From contig NZ_AP019735.1 in NCBI RefSeq assembly GCF_006542665.1, positions 2,914,001-2,978,000 of the forward strand: DNA of 64,000 bases, given 5' to 3'. Positions within the stretch are counted from its first letter, which is position 1, and each line of letters begins with the position of its first letter. The stretch is from Alistipes communis. GTDB lineage: Bacteria > Bacteroidota > Bacteroidia > Bacteroidales > Rikenellaceae. Below are positions 17,555-26,690 of this stretch, in pieces. Below the pieces are notes generated by a model. It saw nothing but the letters and a program-made list of their open reading frames with translations. It was not told the origin of the DNA and did no database searches. The translations under genes were made by a program, and so were the position numbers.

Positions 17555-18919
17555 CTACATTTCCGCGAAATAACGGTAGAAATAGGGGATCGTCTCGATA
17601 CCGCGCTGGAACTGATCCAATCCGAAACTCTCGTTGGGCGAGTGGATCGCGTCCCGCGACAAACCGAAGCCCAGCAAAATAGACTTCACACCCAGAATCT
17701 CCTCGAAAGCACTCACGATCGGAATCGAACCGCCCGAATAGAAGGGCAGGGGCTTCTTGCCGAAGGTGGCTTCGACGGCCTTCTCGGCTGCCTTATAGGC
17801 GGGCAGGTCGGTCGGCGAGACGTAGGGCGCGCCGCCGTGCAGGAACCGCACGTCGACCTTCACGCTGCGGGGCGCAATGGCGCGGAAATACCGCTCGAAG
17901 AGCTTGGCGATCTTACGGAAATCCTGATTCGGCACCAGCCGCATCGAGATCTTGGCCGACGCACGCGCCGGAATGATCGTCTTGGTTCCCTCCTCGATAT
18001 AACCGCCCCAGATGCCGTTCACGTCGAGCGACGGGCGCACGCCCGTACGCTCCATGGTCGTATAACCCGCTTCGCCCGCCACGTCGCCGATGTGCAGCGA
18101 CCGCTTGTAGTCGGCCAGACGGAACGGCGCCTTGTTGAGCGCACGCCGTTCGGCGGCCGACAGTTCGCGCACGTCGTCGTAGAATCCGGGAATCGTCACG
18201 CGCCCCTCGTCGTCGACCAGCGAAGCGACCAGCCGCGCCAGCACGTTGGCTGGATTGGCCACCGCACCGCCGAAAAGTCCAGAATGCAAATCCTTGTCCG
18301 GTCCCGTCACCTCTACCTGCATATAAGTTAAACCACGCAACCCGCAGGTAATCGAAGGTGTATCCATCGAAATCATCGACGTATCGGAGACCAGAATAAC
18401 ATCCGATTTCAGCAGTCTCTTCTGCTCACGGCAAAATTTGTAGAGACTCTGCGAACCGATCTCCTCTTCGCCTTCGAGCATGAACTTCACGTTGCAGGGC
18501 AGTTGTCCGGTCGCGCACATCGCCTCGAACGCCTTGATGTGCATGAACGACTGCCCCTTGTCGTCGTCGGCTCCGCGCCCCCAGATGCGGCCGTCGCGCA
18601 CGACGGGTTCGAACGGCTCGGTCGTCCACTCCTCGCGCGGATCGACCGGCATCACGTCGTAATGGCCGTAGACCAGCACCGTTTTGGCCTTGGGGTCGAC
18701 GATCTTCTCGGCGAAGACCACCGGATTCCCCTCGGTGGGCATCACCTCGGCGTGGTCGGCACCGGCCTTGACGAGCGCTGCCGCCAGATGTTCGGCACAG
18801 CGCACCATATCCCCGCGGTGTTCCGTCTGCGCGCTGATCGACGGGATGCGCAGCACCTCGAACAACTCTTCGACGAAGGCGTCGCGGTGCGAGCGGATGT
18901 AATCGAGAACCTTTTCCAT
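17555..18919 (-). CDS. M20 family metallodipeptidase
   Basis: Zinc dipeptidase of the CNDP/PepV-like M20 group; 454 aa from ATG 18919 (MEKVLDYIRSHRDAFVEEL). Zinc and catalytic motifs are all there: VYGHYDVMPVDP, GRGADDDKGQ, the catalytic Glu in LEGEEEIGS, and a late His in RDAIHSPNESF. The central 'lid' domain for dimerisation is inserted around residues 200-350. No signal peptide, so it is cytoplasmic and likely serves peptide catabolism. It lies 14 bases after glmM. Confidence 0.92.
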   Translation of the reverse strand: MEKVLDYIRSHRDAFVEELFEVLRIPSISAQTEHRGDMVRCAEHLAAALVKAGADHAEVMPTEGNPVVFAEKIVDPKAKTVLVYGHYDVMPVDPREEWTTEPFEPVVRDGRIWGRGADDDKGQSFMHIKAFEAMCATGQLPCNVKFMLEGEEEIGSQSLYKFCREQKRLLKSDVILVSDTSMISMDTPSITCGLRGLTYMQVEVTGPDKDLHSGLFGGAVANPANVLARLVASLVDDEGRVTIPGFYDDVRELSAAERRALNKAPFRLADYKRSLHIGDVAGEAGYTTMERTGVRPSLDVNGIWGGYIEEGTKTIIPARASAKISMRLVPNQDFRKIAKLFERYFRAIAPRSVKVDVRFLHGGAPYVSPTDLPAYKAAEKAVEATFGKKPLPFYSGGSIPIVSAFEEILGVKSILLGFGLSRDAIHSPNESFGLDQFQRGIETIPYFYRYFAEM

Positions 18920-18933
18920 AATCGTATGTCGTT

Positions 18934-20319
18934 TTACAGGTTGCAAATTTCGCGCAGTTCGCCGATGAACCGCTGCGCCAGCGCATCGGCTTCGGCCATC
19001 GACCGTGCCTCGGTATAGATGCGGATGATCGGCTCGGTATTGGACTTGCGCAGGTGTACCCAATTCTCCGCGAAATCGATTTTCACGCCGTCTATATCGT
19101 TCACCTGTTCACCGGCATAACGATCCTTTATCTCACGCAGGACTTTATCCACATCGATGGCCGGCGTCAGGGCGATCTTGTTCTTCGATGCGTAGTAGGC
19201 GGGATAGGTGGCACGCAATGCGGTCATCCTCAGCCCTGTCTGCGCCAGATAGGTCAGGAACAGCGCCACGCCCACCAGCGCGTCGCGGCCGTAGTGCAGT
19301 TCGGGATAGATCACGCCGCCGTTGCCTTCGCCGCCGATGACGGCGCCGACCTCCTTCATCTTCGCCACGACGTTGACTTCGCCCACGGCCGAAGCGTGAT
19401 AACGGCCGCCACGACGCTCGGTCACATCGCGCAGCGCCCGCGACGAACTGAGGTTCGAGACCGTATCGCCCTTGCGGTGCGACAACACGTAGTCGGCCAC
19501 GGCCACCAGCGTATACTCCTCGACAAACATCGAGCCGTCCTCGCTCACGAAGGCCAGCCGGTCGACGTCGGGATCGACCACCACGCCCAGATCGGCCTTC
19601 TCGCGGACGACCGCCGCGGCGATCTCCGTCAGATTCTCGGGCAGAGGTTCCGGATTGTGGGCGAACTCGCCCGTAGGCTCGCAGTTGAGTTCCACGACCT
19701 CGCAGCCCAACTCGCGCAACAGCTTCGGGATCACGATGCCTCCCACCGAGTTGACGGCGTCGACCACCACCTTGAAGCGTTTGCGCCGCACGGCGTCGAC
19801 ATCGACCAGCGGCAGGGCGAGCACCCGACGGATATGTTCGTCGTTGAACGATTCGCGCGAAAGCACATGCCCCAGTGCGTCAACCTCGGGAAATTCGAAG
19901 TCGCTTCGTTCGGCCAACTCCAACACGCGCTTGCCCTCGGCATCGGAGAGGAACTCGCCGTCGGCATCGAGCAGTTTCAACGCGTTCCATTGGCGCGGAT
20001 TGTGCGAGGCGGTAATGATGATGCCGCCGTCGGCCTCGTGGGCCGTGACGGCCAGCTCCACACCGGGCGTCGTGCAGAGCCCCACGTTGACCACGTCGGC
20101 GCCGCAGCCGAGCAGGGCGCCCTCGATCAGGTCGCCCACCATTTCGCCCGAAAGACGTGCGTCGCGGCCGACGACGATCCGCAGGCGGCCCTGTTTGCGC
20201 TCGCCCAGAAAACGGACGTAGGCAGTGGTGAATTTCACGATGTCGAGCGGGGTCAGATTGTCGCCCGGGCGGCCGCCGATCGTACCGCGGATACCCGAGA
20301 TGGATTTGATGAGTGTCAT
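18934..20319 (-). CDS. glmM: Phosphoglucosamine mutase
   Basis: Converts glucosamine-6-P to glucosamine-1-P for UDP-GlcNAc and hence peptidoglycan and LPS. It has 461 aa, normal length. The phosphoserine loop TASHNPRQWNALK (Ser near residue 104), the metal loop DPDVDRLAFV, the sugar-binding GEGNGGV and the phosphate-binding RKSNTEPIIRIY are visible. The second residue after the conserved Asn-Pro is Arg-Gln-Trp-Asn, the form seen in Bacteroidetes GlmM. It is the first gene of a two-gene unit with the M20 peptidase. Confidence 0.93.
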   Translation of the reverse strand: MTLIKSISGIRGTIGGRPGDNLTPLDIVKFTTAYVRFLGERKQGRLRIVVGRDARLSGEMVGDLIEGALLGCGADVVNVGLCTTPGVELAVTAHEADGGIIITASHNPRQWNALKLLDADGEFLSDAEGKRVLELAERSDFEFPEVDALGHVLSRESFNDEHIRRVLALPLVDVDAVRRKRFKVVVDAVNSVGGIVIPKLLRELGCEVVELNCEPTGEFAHNPEPLPENLTEIAAAVVREKADLGVVVDPDVDRLAFVSEDGSMFVEEYTLVAVADYVLSHRKGDTVSNLSSSRALRDVTERRGGRYHASAVGEVNVVAKMKEVGAVIGGEGNGGVIYPELHYGRDALVGVALFLTYLAQTGLRMTALRATYPAYYASKNKIALTPAIDVDKVLREIKDRYAGEQVNDIDGVKIDFAENWVHLRKSNTEPIIRIYTEARSMAEADALAQRFIGELREICNL

Positions 20320-20370
20320 GTCTGAACTTGTTTTACACCTATATAAATTGAAAGAAATCGACGGGTTTGT

Positions 20371-20400
20371 TTTGCAATTCGAGGTAAAAATATTACTTTT
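20371..20400 (+). promoter_or_regulatory. Possible promoter of the nucleoside phosphorylase gene
   Basis: TTTG at 20371-20374, 18 bases, then TTACTTTT at 20393-20400, a loose -7 match, 32 bases before the ATG. Confidence 0.4.
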
Positions 20401-20432
20401 ATGCCAATTATGAAAATTAAAACGCGACCATT

Positions 20433-21308
20433 ATGAGAACGATCCCCTCTTCCGAGTTGATTATCAACGACGACGGTTCCATTTTCCATCTGCACCTCCG
20501 TCCCGAGCAGCTGGCCGACACCGTCATTCTGGTGGGCGATCCGGGCCGCGTGGAGCTGGTAGCCTCCTTTTTCGATACGCGCGAATGCAACGTCTCCAAC
20601 CGTGAGTTCAACACCGTCACAGGCACCTATAAAGGCAAACGTATGACCGTCCTGTCGACAGGCATCGGCATCGGCAACATCGACATCTCCGTCACGGAGC
20701 TCGACGCGCTGGCCAATGTCGACTTCGAAACCCGACAGGTCAAGCCCGAACTTCGGCGGCTTACGCTCCTTCGGCTCGGCACGTCGGGAGCCATCCAGCC
20801 CGACATCAAGGTGGGCGAGGCGGTCTTCTCGCGCATGTCGATCGGCTTCGACGGCCTGCTCAACTACTACAAGGGCCGCAACGAGGTCTGCAATCTGGAA
20901 TACGAGCAGGCATTCATGCGCCACACGGGATGGAGCGACCTGCTGCCGAAGCCCTATTTCGCCGTGGCCGACGAGGGGCTGTTCGACCTGTTCCGCGACT
21001 CGACACGTGAAGGTATCACCATCGCCGCACCGGGTTTCTACGCCCCGCAGGGACGCTGGGTGCGCCTCGAACCGGCCGACGCGCACCTGAACGAGAAGAT
21101 CGAATCGTTCGAGTACGAAGGCCGCCGCATCACCAACTTCGAGATGGAGAGCTCGGCGCTCGCAGGCATGGCCTCGCTCATGGGGCACCGCGCCGCGACG
21201 ATCTGCACGATCATCGCACAGCGCATCGCGCTGGACGCCTGCACCGACTACAAACCGTTCGTCAAACGGATGATCCGCATGGCGCTCGACAAGCTGGCGA
21301 CGATCTGA
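20433..21308 (+). CDS. Nucleoside phosphorylase (uridine phosphorylase-like)
   Basis: Phosphorolysis of a nucleoside to base and ribose-1-phosphate for salvage. It has 291 aa of the PNP/UDP fold: a phosphate-binding VGDPGRVELVA near residue 34, GIGIGNIDI, RLGTSGAI, and the ribose-binding NFEMESSALAGMA near the C-terminus. The FEMES-type Glu-Met-Glu is intact. Specificity for uridine is inferred from overall similarity only. It lies 50 bases before dnaN with no clear separate dnaN promoter, so read-through is likely. Confidence 0.87.
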   Translation: MRTIPSSELIINDDGSIFHLHLRPEQLADTVILVGDPGRVELVASFFDTRECNVSNREFNTVTGTYKGKRMTVLSTGIGIGNIDISVTELDALANVDFETRQVKPELRRLTLLRLGTSGAIQPDIKVGEAVFSRMSIGFDGLLNYYKGRNEVCNLEYEQAFMRHTGWSDLLPKPYFAVADEGLFDLFRDSTREGITIAAPGFYAPQGRWVRLEPADAHLNEKIESFEYEGRRITNFEMESSALAGMASLMGHRAATICTIIAQRIALDACTDYKPFVKRMIRMALDKLATI

Positions 21309-21358
21309 TCCGTACAAACGCAAGCATATCAAGAATTATCAAATCATAGAGACTCAAC

Positions 21359-22483
21359 ATGAAATTTTCCGTATCAAGTTCCGCGCTTCTGTCGCTGCTG
21401 GCGACCACCGGTAAAGTAATCAGCAATAAGAACACGCTGCCGATCCTCGACTATTTCCTCATGGAGTTGAAGGGCGACCAACTGAAAGTGACCACCTCCG
21501 ATCTGGAAACCACGCTCGTCGGGCAGATCACCGTCGACAACGTCGAGAGCGAAGGGATGATCGCCGCCCCCGCCAAGCAGCTGCTCGACTCGCTCAAAGA
21601 GTTCGCCGAAATTCCGCTGACGATCGACTGCAACGACCAGACTTTCGAGATCAAACTCAACTGGAAAAGCGGTTCGCTTTCGATTCCCGGCGCCAGTGCC
21701 GTGAGCTATCCGGCGCTGCCCGCGCTCGCGGAGGACAAGAAGGAGCTGACGTTCGACGTCGACACGCTCGTAAACGGTATCAACAAGACGATCTTCGCCA
21801 CGGCCGACGACGAACTGCGTCCGATCATGAACGGCGTCTACATCAACATCGAGCCCGCGTCGATCACGTTCGTGGCCACCGACGCCCACAAGTTGGTGAA
21901 GTACTCCTCGGAGCAGCCGAGCGAGCTGACGGCGGCTTTCATCCTGCCCAAGAAACCGGCGAACCTGCTCAAAGGCATGCTGCTCAAAGAGGAAGCGCCG
22001 GTCAAGGTGTCGTTCGACTCGAAGAACGTGCTCTTCAACCTCAAAAACCACACGTTGGTGTGCCGTCTGATCGAGGGCAGCTATCCCAACTACAACGCCG
22101 TCATCCCGACGGCCAACCCCAACAAGGTGCTCATCGACCGCATCGAACTGGTCAATGGCATCAAGCGCGTGGCCGTCTGCTCGAATCCGGCGACCAACCT
22201 CATCCGCATGGACATCGCCGACAACAAGATCAACCTCACGGCGCAGGACATCGACTACTCGATGTCGGCCAACGAGACGATCTCGTGCAGTTACGACGGA
22301 CAGTCGATCACCATCGGGTTCAAGTCGACCTTCCTCGTCGAGATCCTCTCGAACATCGAGACGCCGACGGTGGTGATCGAGCTGGCCGATTCTACCCGTG
22401 CGGGCGTTTTCAAGCCCGTTTATGACGAAAAGCAGTCCAGCGACACGCTGATGCTGCTCATGCCGATGATGATCAATGCCTGA
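21359..22483 (+). CDS. dnaN: DNA polymerase III beta subunit (sliding clamp)
   Basis: Forms the dimeric ring that tethers the replicase to DNA. At 374 aa it has standard length, begins MKFSVSSSALLSLLATTGKVIS, and contains the three clamp repeats with NTLPILDYFLME and the C-terminal LMLLMPMMI typical of DnaN (equivalent to the hydrophobic end that completes the peptide-binding pocket). Unlike many genomes, dnaA, recF and gyrB are not adjacent; instead a small HU-like gene and a DnaQ-type exonuclease gene follow immediately, placing three possible replisome genes in one operon. Confidence 0.97.
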   Translation: MKFSVSSSALLSLLATTGKVISNKNTLPILDYFLMELKGDQLKVTTSDLETTLVGQITVDNVESEGMIAAPAKQLLDSLKEFAEIPLTIDCNDQTFEIKLNWKSGSLSIPGASAVSYPALPALAEDKKELTFDVDTLVNGINKTIFATADDELRPIMNGVYINIEPASITFVATDAHKLVKYSSEQPSELTAAFILPKKPANLLKGMLLKEEAPVKVSFDSKNVLFNLKNHTLVCRLIEGSYPNYNAVIPTANPNKVLIDRIELVNGIKRVAVCSNPATNLIRMDIADNKINLTAQDIDYSMSANETISCSYDGQSITIGFKSTFLVEILSNIETPTVVIELADSTRAGVFKPVYDEKQSSDTLMLLMPMMINA

Positions 22484-22488
22484 CGACG

Positions 22489-22695
22489 ATGAACAAACGT
22501 GAATTGATCGGCGAAGTAGCCCGCCGCACCGGCTATGCCGAAGAGGTCTGCACCCGCGTACTCGACACGTTCGAAGAGGTGCTGGGCGACGCCGTCGCGG
22601 ACAAGGTGAAGGACGCCTCCGACACCTTCCGTAGCAACGCCGCCGAGGCGCTCGACCTGATCCGCGGACTGTTCCGCAAAAAGACCGAAGCATGA
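22489..22695 (+). CDS. HU-like N-terminal mini-protein (lacks the DNA-binding arms)
   Basis: A 68-residue protein. Residues 1-36 (MNKRELIGEVARRTGY...VLDTFEEVL) match the first two helices of HU/IHF proteins, but the beta-sheet and DNA-binding arms are missing. A charged, probably helical tail (KVKDASDTFRSNAAEALD...RKKTEA) takes their place. It starts six bases after the dnaN stop and ends in an ATGA overlap with the DnaQ-like gene, so it is translated as part of this replication operon. Function unknown; a small accessory partner of the clamp or exonuclease is an inference. A degraded HU is the alternative, but intact coupling on both sides argues against decay. Confidence 0.7.
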   Translation: MNKRELIGEVARRTGYAEEVCTRVLDTFEEVLGDAVADKVKDASDTFRSNAAEALDLIRGLFRKKTEA

Positions 22696-23468
22696 AACTG
22701 AACCTCAAACGTCCCATCGTCTTTTTCGATCTGGAAACCACCGGCGTCGACACCGCCAAAGACCGTATCGTCGAGATCTCGATGGTCAAGGTGATGCCCG
22801 ACGGCGAGGAGATCGTCAAGACCCGCAAGATCAACCCCGGCATACACATCCCCGAAGAGGCGACCGCCATTCACGGCATCACCGACGAGGATGTGAAGGA
22901 TTGTCCGACCTTCGCGCAGATCGCCCGGTCGCTCGAACAGTTCATCGCCGGCTGCGACTTCGGAGGATTCAACTCCAACCGTTTCGACCTGCCGATGCTC
23001 GTCGAGGAGTTCATGCGCGCCGGCATCAGCGTCGACTTCAAGCGGCGCCGCTTCGTCGACGTGCAGAACATCTTTCACAAAATGGAGCAGCGTACGCTCG
23101 TAGCCGCCTACAAGTTCTACTGCGACAAGGACCTCACGAACGCCCATTCGGCCGAAGCCGATACGCTGGCGACCTACGAGGTGCTCAAAGCGCAGCTGGA
23201 CCGCTACGACAACCTGGAAAACGACATCGATTTCCTGGCCGAATTCTCCACGCGCAACGAGTCGGCCGACTACGCCGGACGCATTCTCTATAACGAGAAA
23301 GGGGAGGAGGTCTTCGGTTTCGGAAAGTACAAAGGCCGCTGCGTAGCCGAAATATTCGAGTCGGAACCGAGCTACTACAACTGGATGATGAACGGCGATT
23401 TCCCGCTCTACACGAAAAAGGTCATCACCGAAATCCGGCTGCGCGGCTCGAAGGAGAAGAAACGTTAG
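22692..23468 (+). CDS. DnaQ-family 3'-5' exonuclease
   Basis: Probable proofreading or repair exonuclease; 258 aa. Exo I is FFDLETTGVD (Asp12, Glu14), Exo II lies around GGFNSNRFDLP and Exo III is NAHSAEADTLAT with the DEDDh histidine. After residue about 170 there is a C-terminal segment FGFGKYKGRCVAEIF...YYNWMM, the DUF3820-type module often found behind such exonucleases. In Bacteroidetes a DnaQ-like protein supplies epsilon function to DnaE. It overlaps the HU-like gene by four bases and abuts the LysM gene. Confidence 0.9.
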   Translation: MKLNLKRPIVFFDLETTGVDTAKDRIVEISMVKVMPDGEEIVKTRKINPGIHIPEEATAIHGITDEDVKDCPTFAQIARSLEQFIAGCDFGGFNSNRFDLPMLVEEFMRAGISVDFKRRRFVDVQNIFHKMEQRTLVAAYKFYCDKDLTNAHSAEADTLATYEVLKAQLDRYDNLENDIDFLAEFSTRNESADYAGRILYNEKGEEVFGFGKYKGRCVAEIFESEPSYYNWMMNGDFPLYTKKVITEIRLRGSKEKKR

Positions 23469-25274
23469 ATGCGTATGTACAGACCGATTCTCATAACGGC
23501 GGCATGTCTCTGCATCGGGTTGACGCCCGTATCGGCGTCGGCTCCGCAGTCGCAGAAGTCGGAGACGATCGTCTATATCGGCGGCGAGAAGTTCTACATC
23601 CACACCGTGCAACCCGGCCAGACGCTCTACTCGATCGCGCGGCTCTACGGCGTGAGCGAGCAGACGCTCGTGGCGTACAATCCGACGATGGCCGACGTGT
23701 TGAAAGCCGACCAGAACGTCAAAATTCCGGTTCCCGCCCCGCAGATGCAACCCGACGAAGCGCCGCTCACGGCCAGACAGGAGAAGAAACTCCGCAAAAA
23801 GTTCATTCTGCATACGGTGGAGGCGCACGAGACGCTCTACGCCATTTCGAAGCGCTACGGCATTTCGGTCGAGACGCTGCTGGAGGATAACGAGAATCTC
23901 GATCCTACGCACCTGACGATCGGCGGCACGCTGCTGGTACGGAAAAAGGAGGTGGGCAAGACCAGCAACGCCGAGAATCTCGCCGAATTGGAAGAGTACA
24001 AGGAGAAGCTGAACAGCGTTCCGACCGACGGTTTCCGCTATTACGTCGTCCGACCGGGCGATACGATGTATTCGCTCGCCCACACCAACCGGACTACGGA
24101 GCAAACGCTCTCGGAACTCAACGAAGGCCTTTCGTCCGCAACGCTCAAAGCCGGTGCGATCATCAAGTTGCCGACGGCCGATGTACCCGCCACCGCCGAG
24201 CAACCGGCCGACACGCTGACGGTGCGGCCGCCCGCCGAAAAACTCCTGACGCTCGCGCCGGACGCCGCGCTCCGCTTGTCGCTGCTGCTGCCCGCCACGA
24301 CCGACGGGCGCCCCAATGCCAGCTATACCGAATTCTATCAGGGATTCCTGCTGGGCGTCGACCGGCTCCGCCGCGACGGCCGGTCGGTACGGCTCGACGT
24401 TTTCGACACGGCGCACGATCCCGCGAAGGTCGCGACACTCGTCGCCGACAGCACTCTCGCCCGCTCGCAACTGATCGTCGGCCCCGTGTACGAAGACGAA
24501 CTGGCACCTGTCCTGCGCATCGCCGAGCAGGAGGGTATTCCGGTCGTTTCGCCGCTGGCGACGATCGACCATACGCACAGCGACGTCCTCTTCCAAATGG
24601 CGCCCGATCCCGCCCGGAAATACGCGAAACTCGCCCGGCCGCTCAACAGCGGCCGCAGGGTCGTACTGATTTACAGCCAGCACACCGACACGGCGTTCGA
24701 ACAGGCCGTCAAGGCGCTGATTCCCGACGTGGGGTACGAAACGTTCCGCTACGAGCAGGGCAGCAACATCGGCAGCATCCTCTCGGCCCGCGACAGCGCC
24801 CTGCTCGTCGTATTGTCGGGCAAAGAGACCGAGGTCGACTCGATCCTCGCCGCACTGGCCTCGGCCAGCAGCAATATCATCGCCCGCGGCCACTCCGCAC
24901 CGCAGTACGACGTCATCGGCGGCCCGCACTGGAACCGGTTCGACAACATCGACCGCAACCTCTTTTTCAAGAATCGGGTGACCTTCATCTCGACCTATCA
25001 CGCCAAACGCGACGACGAACGCATCCGCACCTTCGACAACCGCTATATCTCCGCATTCGGTTCGCTGCCGACGCTCTACTCCTATCGGGGGTACGACGCG
25101 GCCGTCCTGTTCGGCTCGGCGATGTTCGACGACATCAACGGCTTTTTCGACGACGAGACCTTCACGCCGCTCCAGACGCCTTACCGCTTTACGCGGACGG
25201 CCGACGGCAACCGCGTCAACACCGAATGGGTGCGTGTCGTCTACAACGACAACTATACCATCACGCTCGAATAA
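23469..25274 (+). CDS. LysM-repeat protein fused to a periplasmic-binding (LivJ-like) domain
   Basis: Exported 601-aa protein: signal MRMYRPILITAACLCIGLTPVSA, then three LysM domains (HTVQPGQTLYSIARLYGVS near 45, HTVEAHETLYAISKRYGIS near 115, YVVRPGDTMYSLAHTNRT near 190), a linker, and from about residue 265 a type-1 periplasmic-binding fold (RLSLLLPATTDGR, DVFDTAHDPAKVATLVAD, LIVGPVYEDELAPV, YRGYDAAVLFG). LysM modules bind peptidoglycan. The fusion suggests a wall-anchored sensor or a LpoA-like partner of cell-wall synthases; that is inference. It directly follows the exonuclease gene and precedes rex. Confidence 0.87.
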   Translation: MRMYRPILITAACLCIGLTPVSASAPQSQKSETIVYIGGEKFYIHTVQPGQTLYSIARLYGVSEQTLVAYNPTMADVLKADQNVKIPVPAPQMQPDEAPLTARQEKKLRKKFILHTVEAHETLYAISKRYGISVETLLEDNENLDPTHLTIGGTLLVRKKEVGKTSNAENLAELEEYKEKLNSVPTDGFRYYVVRPGDTMYSLAHTNRTTEQTLSELNEGLSSATLKAGAIIKLPTADVPATAEQPADTLTVRPPAEKLLTLAPDAALRLSLLLPATTDGRPNASYTEFYQGFLLGVDRLRRDGRSVRLDVFDTAHDPAKVATLVADSTLARSQLIVGPVYEDELAPVLRIAEQEGIPVVSPLATIDHTHSDVLFQMAPDPARKYAKLARPLNSGRRVVLIYSQHTDTAFEQAVKALIPDVGYETFRYEQGSNIGSILSARDSALLVVLSGKETEVDSILAALASASSNIIARGHSAPQYDVIGGPHWNRFDNIDRNLFFKNRVTFISTYHAKRDDERIRTFDNRYISAFGSLPTLYSYRGYDAAVLFGSAMFDDINGFFDDETFTPLQTPYRFTRTADGNRVNTEWVRVVYNDNYTITLE

Positions 25275-25281
25275 TCCGACC

Positions 25282-25929
25282 ATGGCATCTTCCAATATCC
25301 CCGAAAAAACGATCGAACGGCTGAGCGAGTACCGCCGTACGCTGCTCTCCTGCCACAAGCAGGGGATTACCCACATCTTCTCCCACGTGCTGGCCGGCAT
25401 CCACGGCATCACGGCGGTGCAGGTGCGCCGCGACCTGATGCTCATCGGCTTTTCGAGCGACACGAAGAAGGGCTATGACGTGAAGGTGCTCATCGATTTC
25501 ATCAGCAACATCCTCGACAGCGACACAGTGACCAACATCGCCGTCATCGGCATGGGACACCTCGGCCAGGCCATCACCAAGTATTTCAACGGCCGCGGTC
25601 TGAAATTGAAGATCACCACCGCGTTCGACATCGACCCCGCGAAGGTCGGCCAGACGATCGACGGCATTCCGTGCCACCATATGGAGACATTCGAGGAGGT
25701 GGTCGAGGACAAGGACATCGACATCGTCATCGTCTCGTCTCCCTCGCGCGTAGCCGACGAACTGGTCGTCCCGATCGTCAACGCCGGCATCAAGGGCGTG
25801 CTCAACTTCACCTCGCGGCCGCTCAACTTCCCGCGCGGCATCGTGGTCGAGAACTACGACATCACCACACTGCTCGAAAAGGTCGCCTATTTCGTCAAGG
25901 AGAACGAGGAGAACCCGACCGACGACTGA
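25282..25929 (+). CDS. rex: Redox-sensing transcriptional repressor Rex
   Basis: DNA-binding repressor released by NADH, controlling fermentation and respiration genes. It has 215 aa from ATG 25282 (MASSNIPEKTIERLSEYRR). A winged-helix region with SHVLAGIHGITAVQVRRDL is followed by a Rossmann domain with GMGHLGQAITKY, FDIDPAKVGQTIDG and VPIVNAGIKGVLNFTS. The frame is open upstream within the LysM gene, but no start there is plausible. It sits inside a replication/envelope operon, so it may be expressed constitutively. Confidence 0.95.
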   Translation: MASSNIPEKTIERLSEYRRTLLSCHKQGITHIFSHVLAGIHGITAVQVRRDLMLIGFSSDTKKGYDVKVLIDFISNILDSDTVTNIAVIGMGHLGQAITKYFNGRGLKLKITTAFDIDPAKVGQTIDGIPCHHMETFEEVVEDKDIDIVIVSSPSRVADELVVPIVNAGIKGVLNFTSRPLNFPRGIVVENYDITTLLEKVAYFVKENEENPTDD

Positions 25930-25940
25930 ACCGAGGCACG

Positions 25941-26690
25941 ATGAAAGTTTTCCACGGAATCGACCGGCTCCCCGCATTCCGCCATCCGGCGGCTACTGTC
26001 GGATCGTTCGACGGCGTACACGGCGGTCACAGCGAGTTGCTCGCGGCCGTGCGCCGCTTCGCCCGCGAACGCGACGGCGAAAGTATCGTCGTCACATTCT
26101 CGCCCCACCCGCGCATCGTACTCGAAACACAGACCGATCTGCGCCTGCTCACGACGCTCGACGAGAAGGCCTGGCTGCTCGAACGGGCCGGCATCGACAA
26201 TCTGGTCGTCATCCCTTTTACCCGCGAATTCAGCCGGACGGGTTCCGCCGATTTCATCCGCCGCGACCTGATCGGAAAACTGGGCGTCGAAACACTCGTA
26301 ATGGGGTATAACCACCACTTCGGGCACAACAAGGAGGGCGACTACGGTTCGCTGCGCTCATCGGAGCGGCCGACGTTGCGGCTGTACCGGATCGAACCGT
26401 TCAGCGTCGGCGGCGAAAAGGTCAGTTCGACCGTCGTCCGGTCGCTCGTCGAACACGCCGAGATGGCCCGCGCCGCCCGTATGCTGGGACATCCCTATCT
26501 GCTGATGGCCGACGTCGCCCGCGGCTCCCTCCGCATCGACGACCCCTACAAGCTGCTGCCGCCTGCGGGCGAGTATCCCGTCACGGCTGACGGTGTACCG
26601 GCGAGACTCTTCATTCCTTCCGAAGGAGCGCCGCATCTGGACCGGCCGTTTACCAAAGAAAAGAGCATTATCGAATTTACCGCACTATGA
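25941..26690 (+). CDS. RibF-like FAD synthetase domain protein lacking riboflavin kinase domain
   Basis: Adenylyltransferase of FAD synthesis; 249 aa from ATG 25941. The nucleotidyltransferase motif is GSFDGVHGGHSEL near residue 20, NHHFGHNKEGD and VSSTVVRSLVE (the ISSTxIR-type motif) follow at about 118 and 158. A normal RibF is about 310 aa and carries a riboflavin kinase domain with a PTAN motif after residue 185. Here only about 65 residues remain, with no PTAN. Either riboflavin kinase is encoded elsewhere or this is a diverged paralog. It overlaps the thioesterase gene by four bases. Confidence 0.83.
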   Translation: MKVFHGIDRLPAFRHPAATVGSFDGVHGGHSELLAAVRRFARERDGESIVVTFSPHPRIVLETQTDLRLLTTLDEKAWLLERAGIDNLVVIPFTREFSRTGSADFIRRDLIGKLGVETLVMGYNHHFGHNKEGDYGSLRSSERPTLRLYRIEPFSVGGEKVSSTVVRSLVEHAEMARAARMLGHPYLLMADVARGSLRIDDPYKLLPPAGEYPVTADGVPARLFIPSEGAPHLDRPFTKEKSIIEFTAL

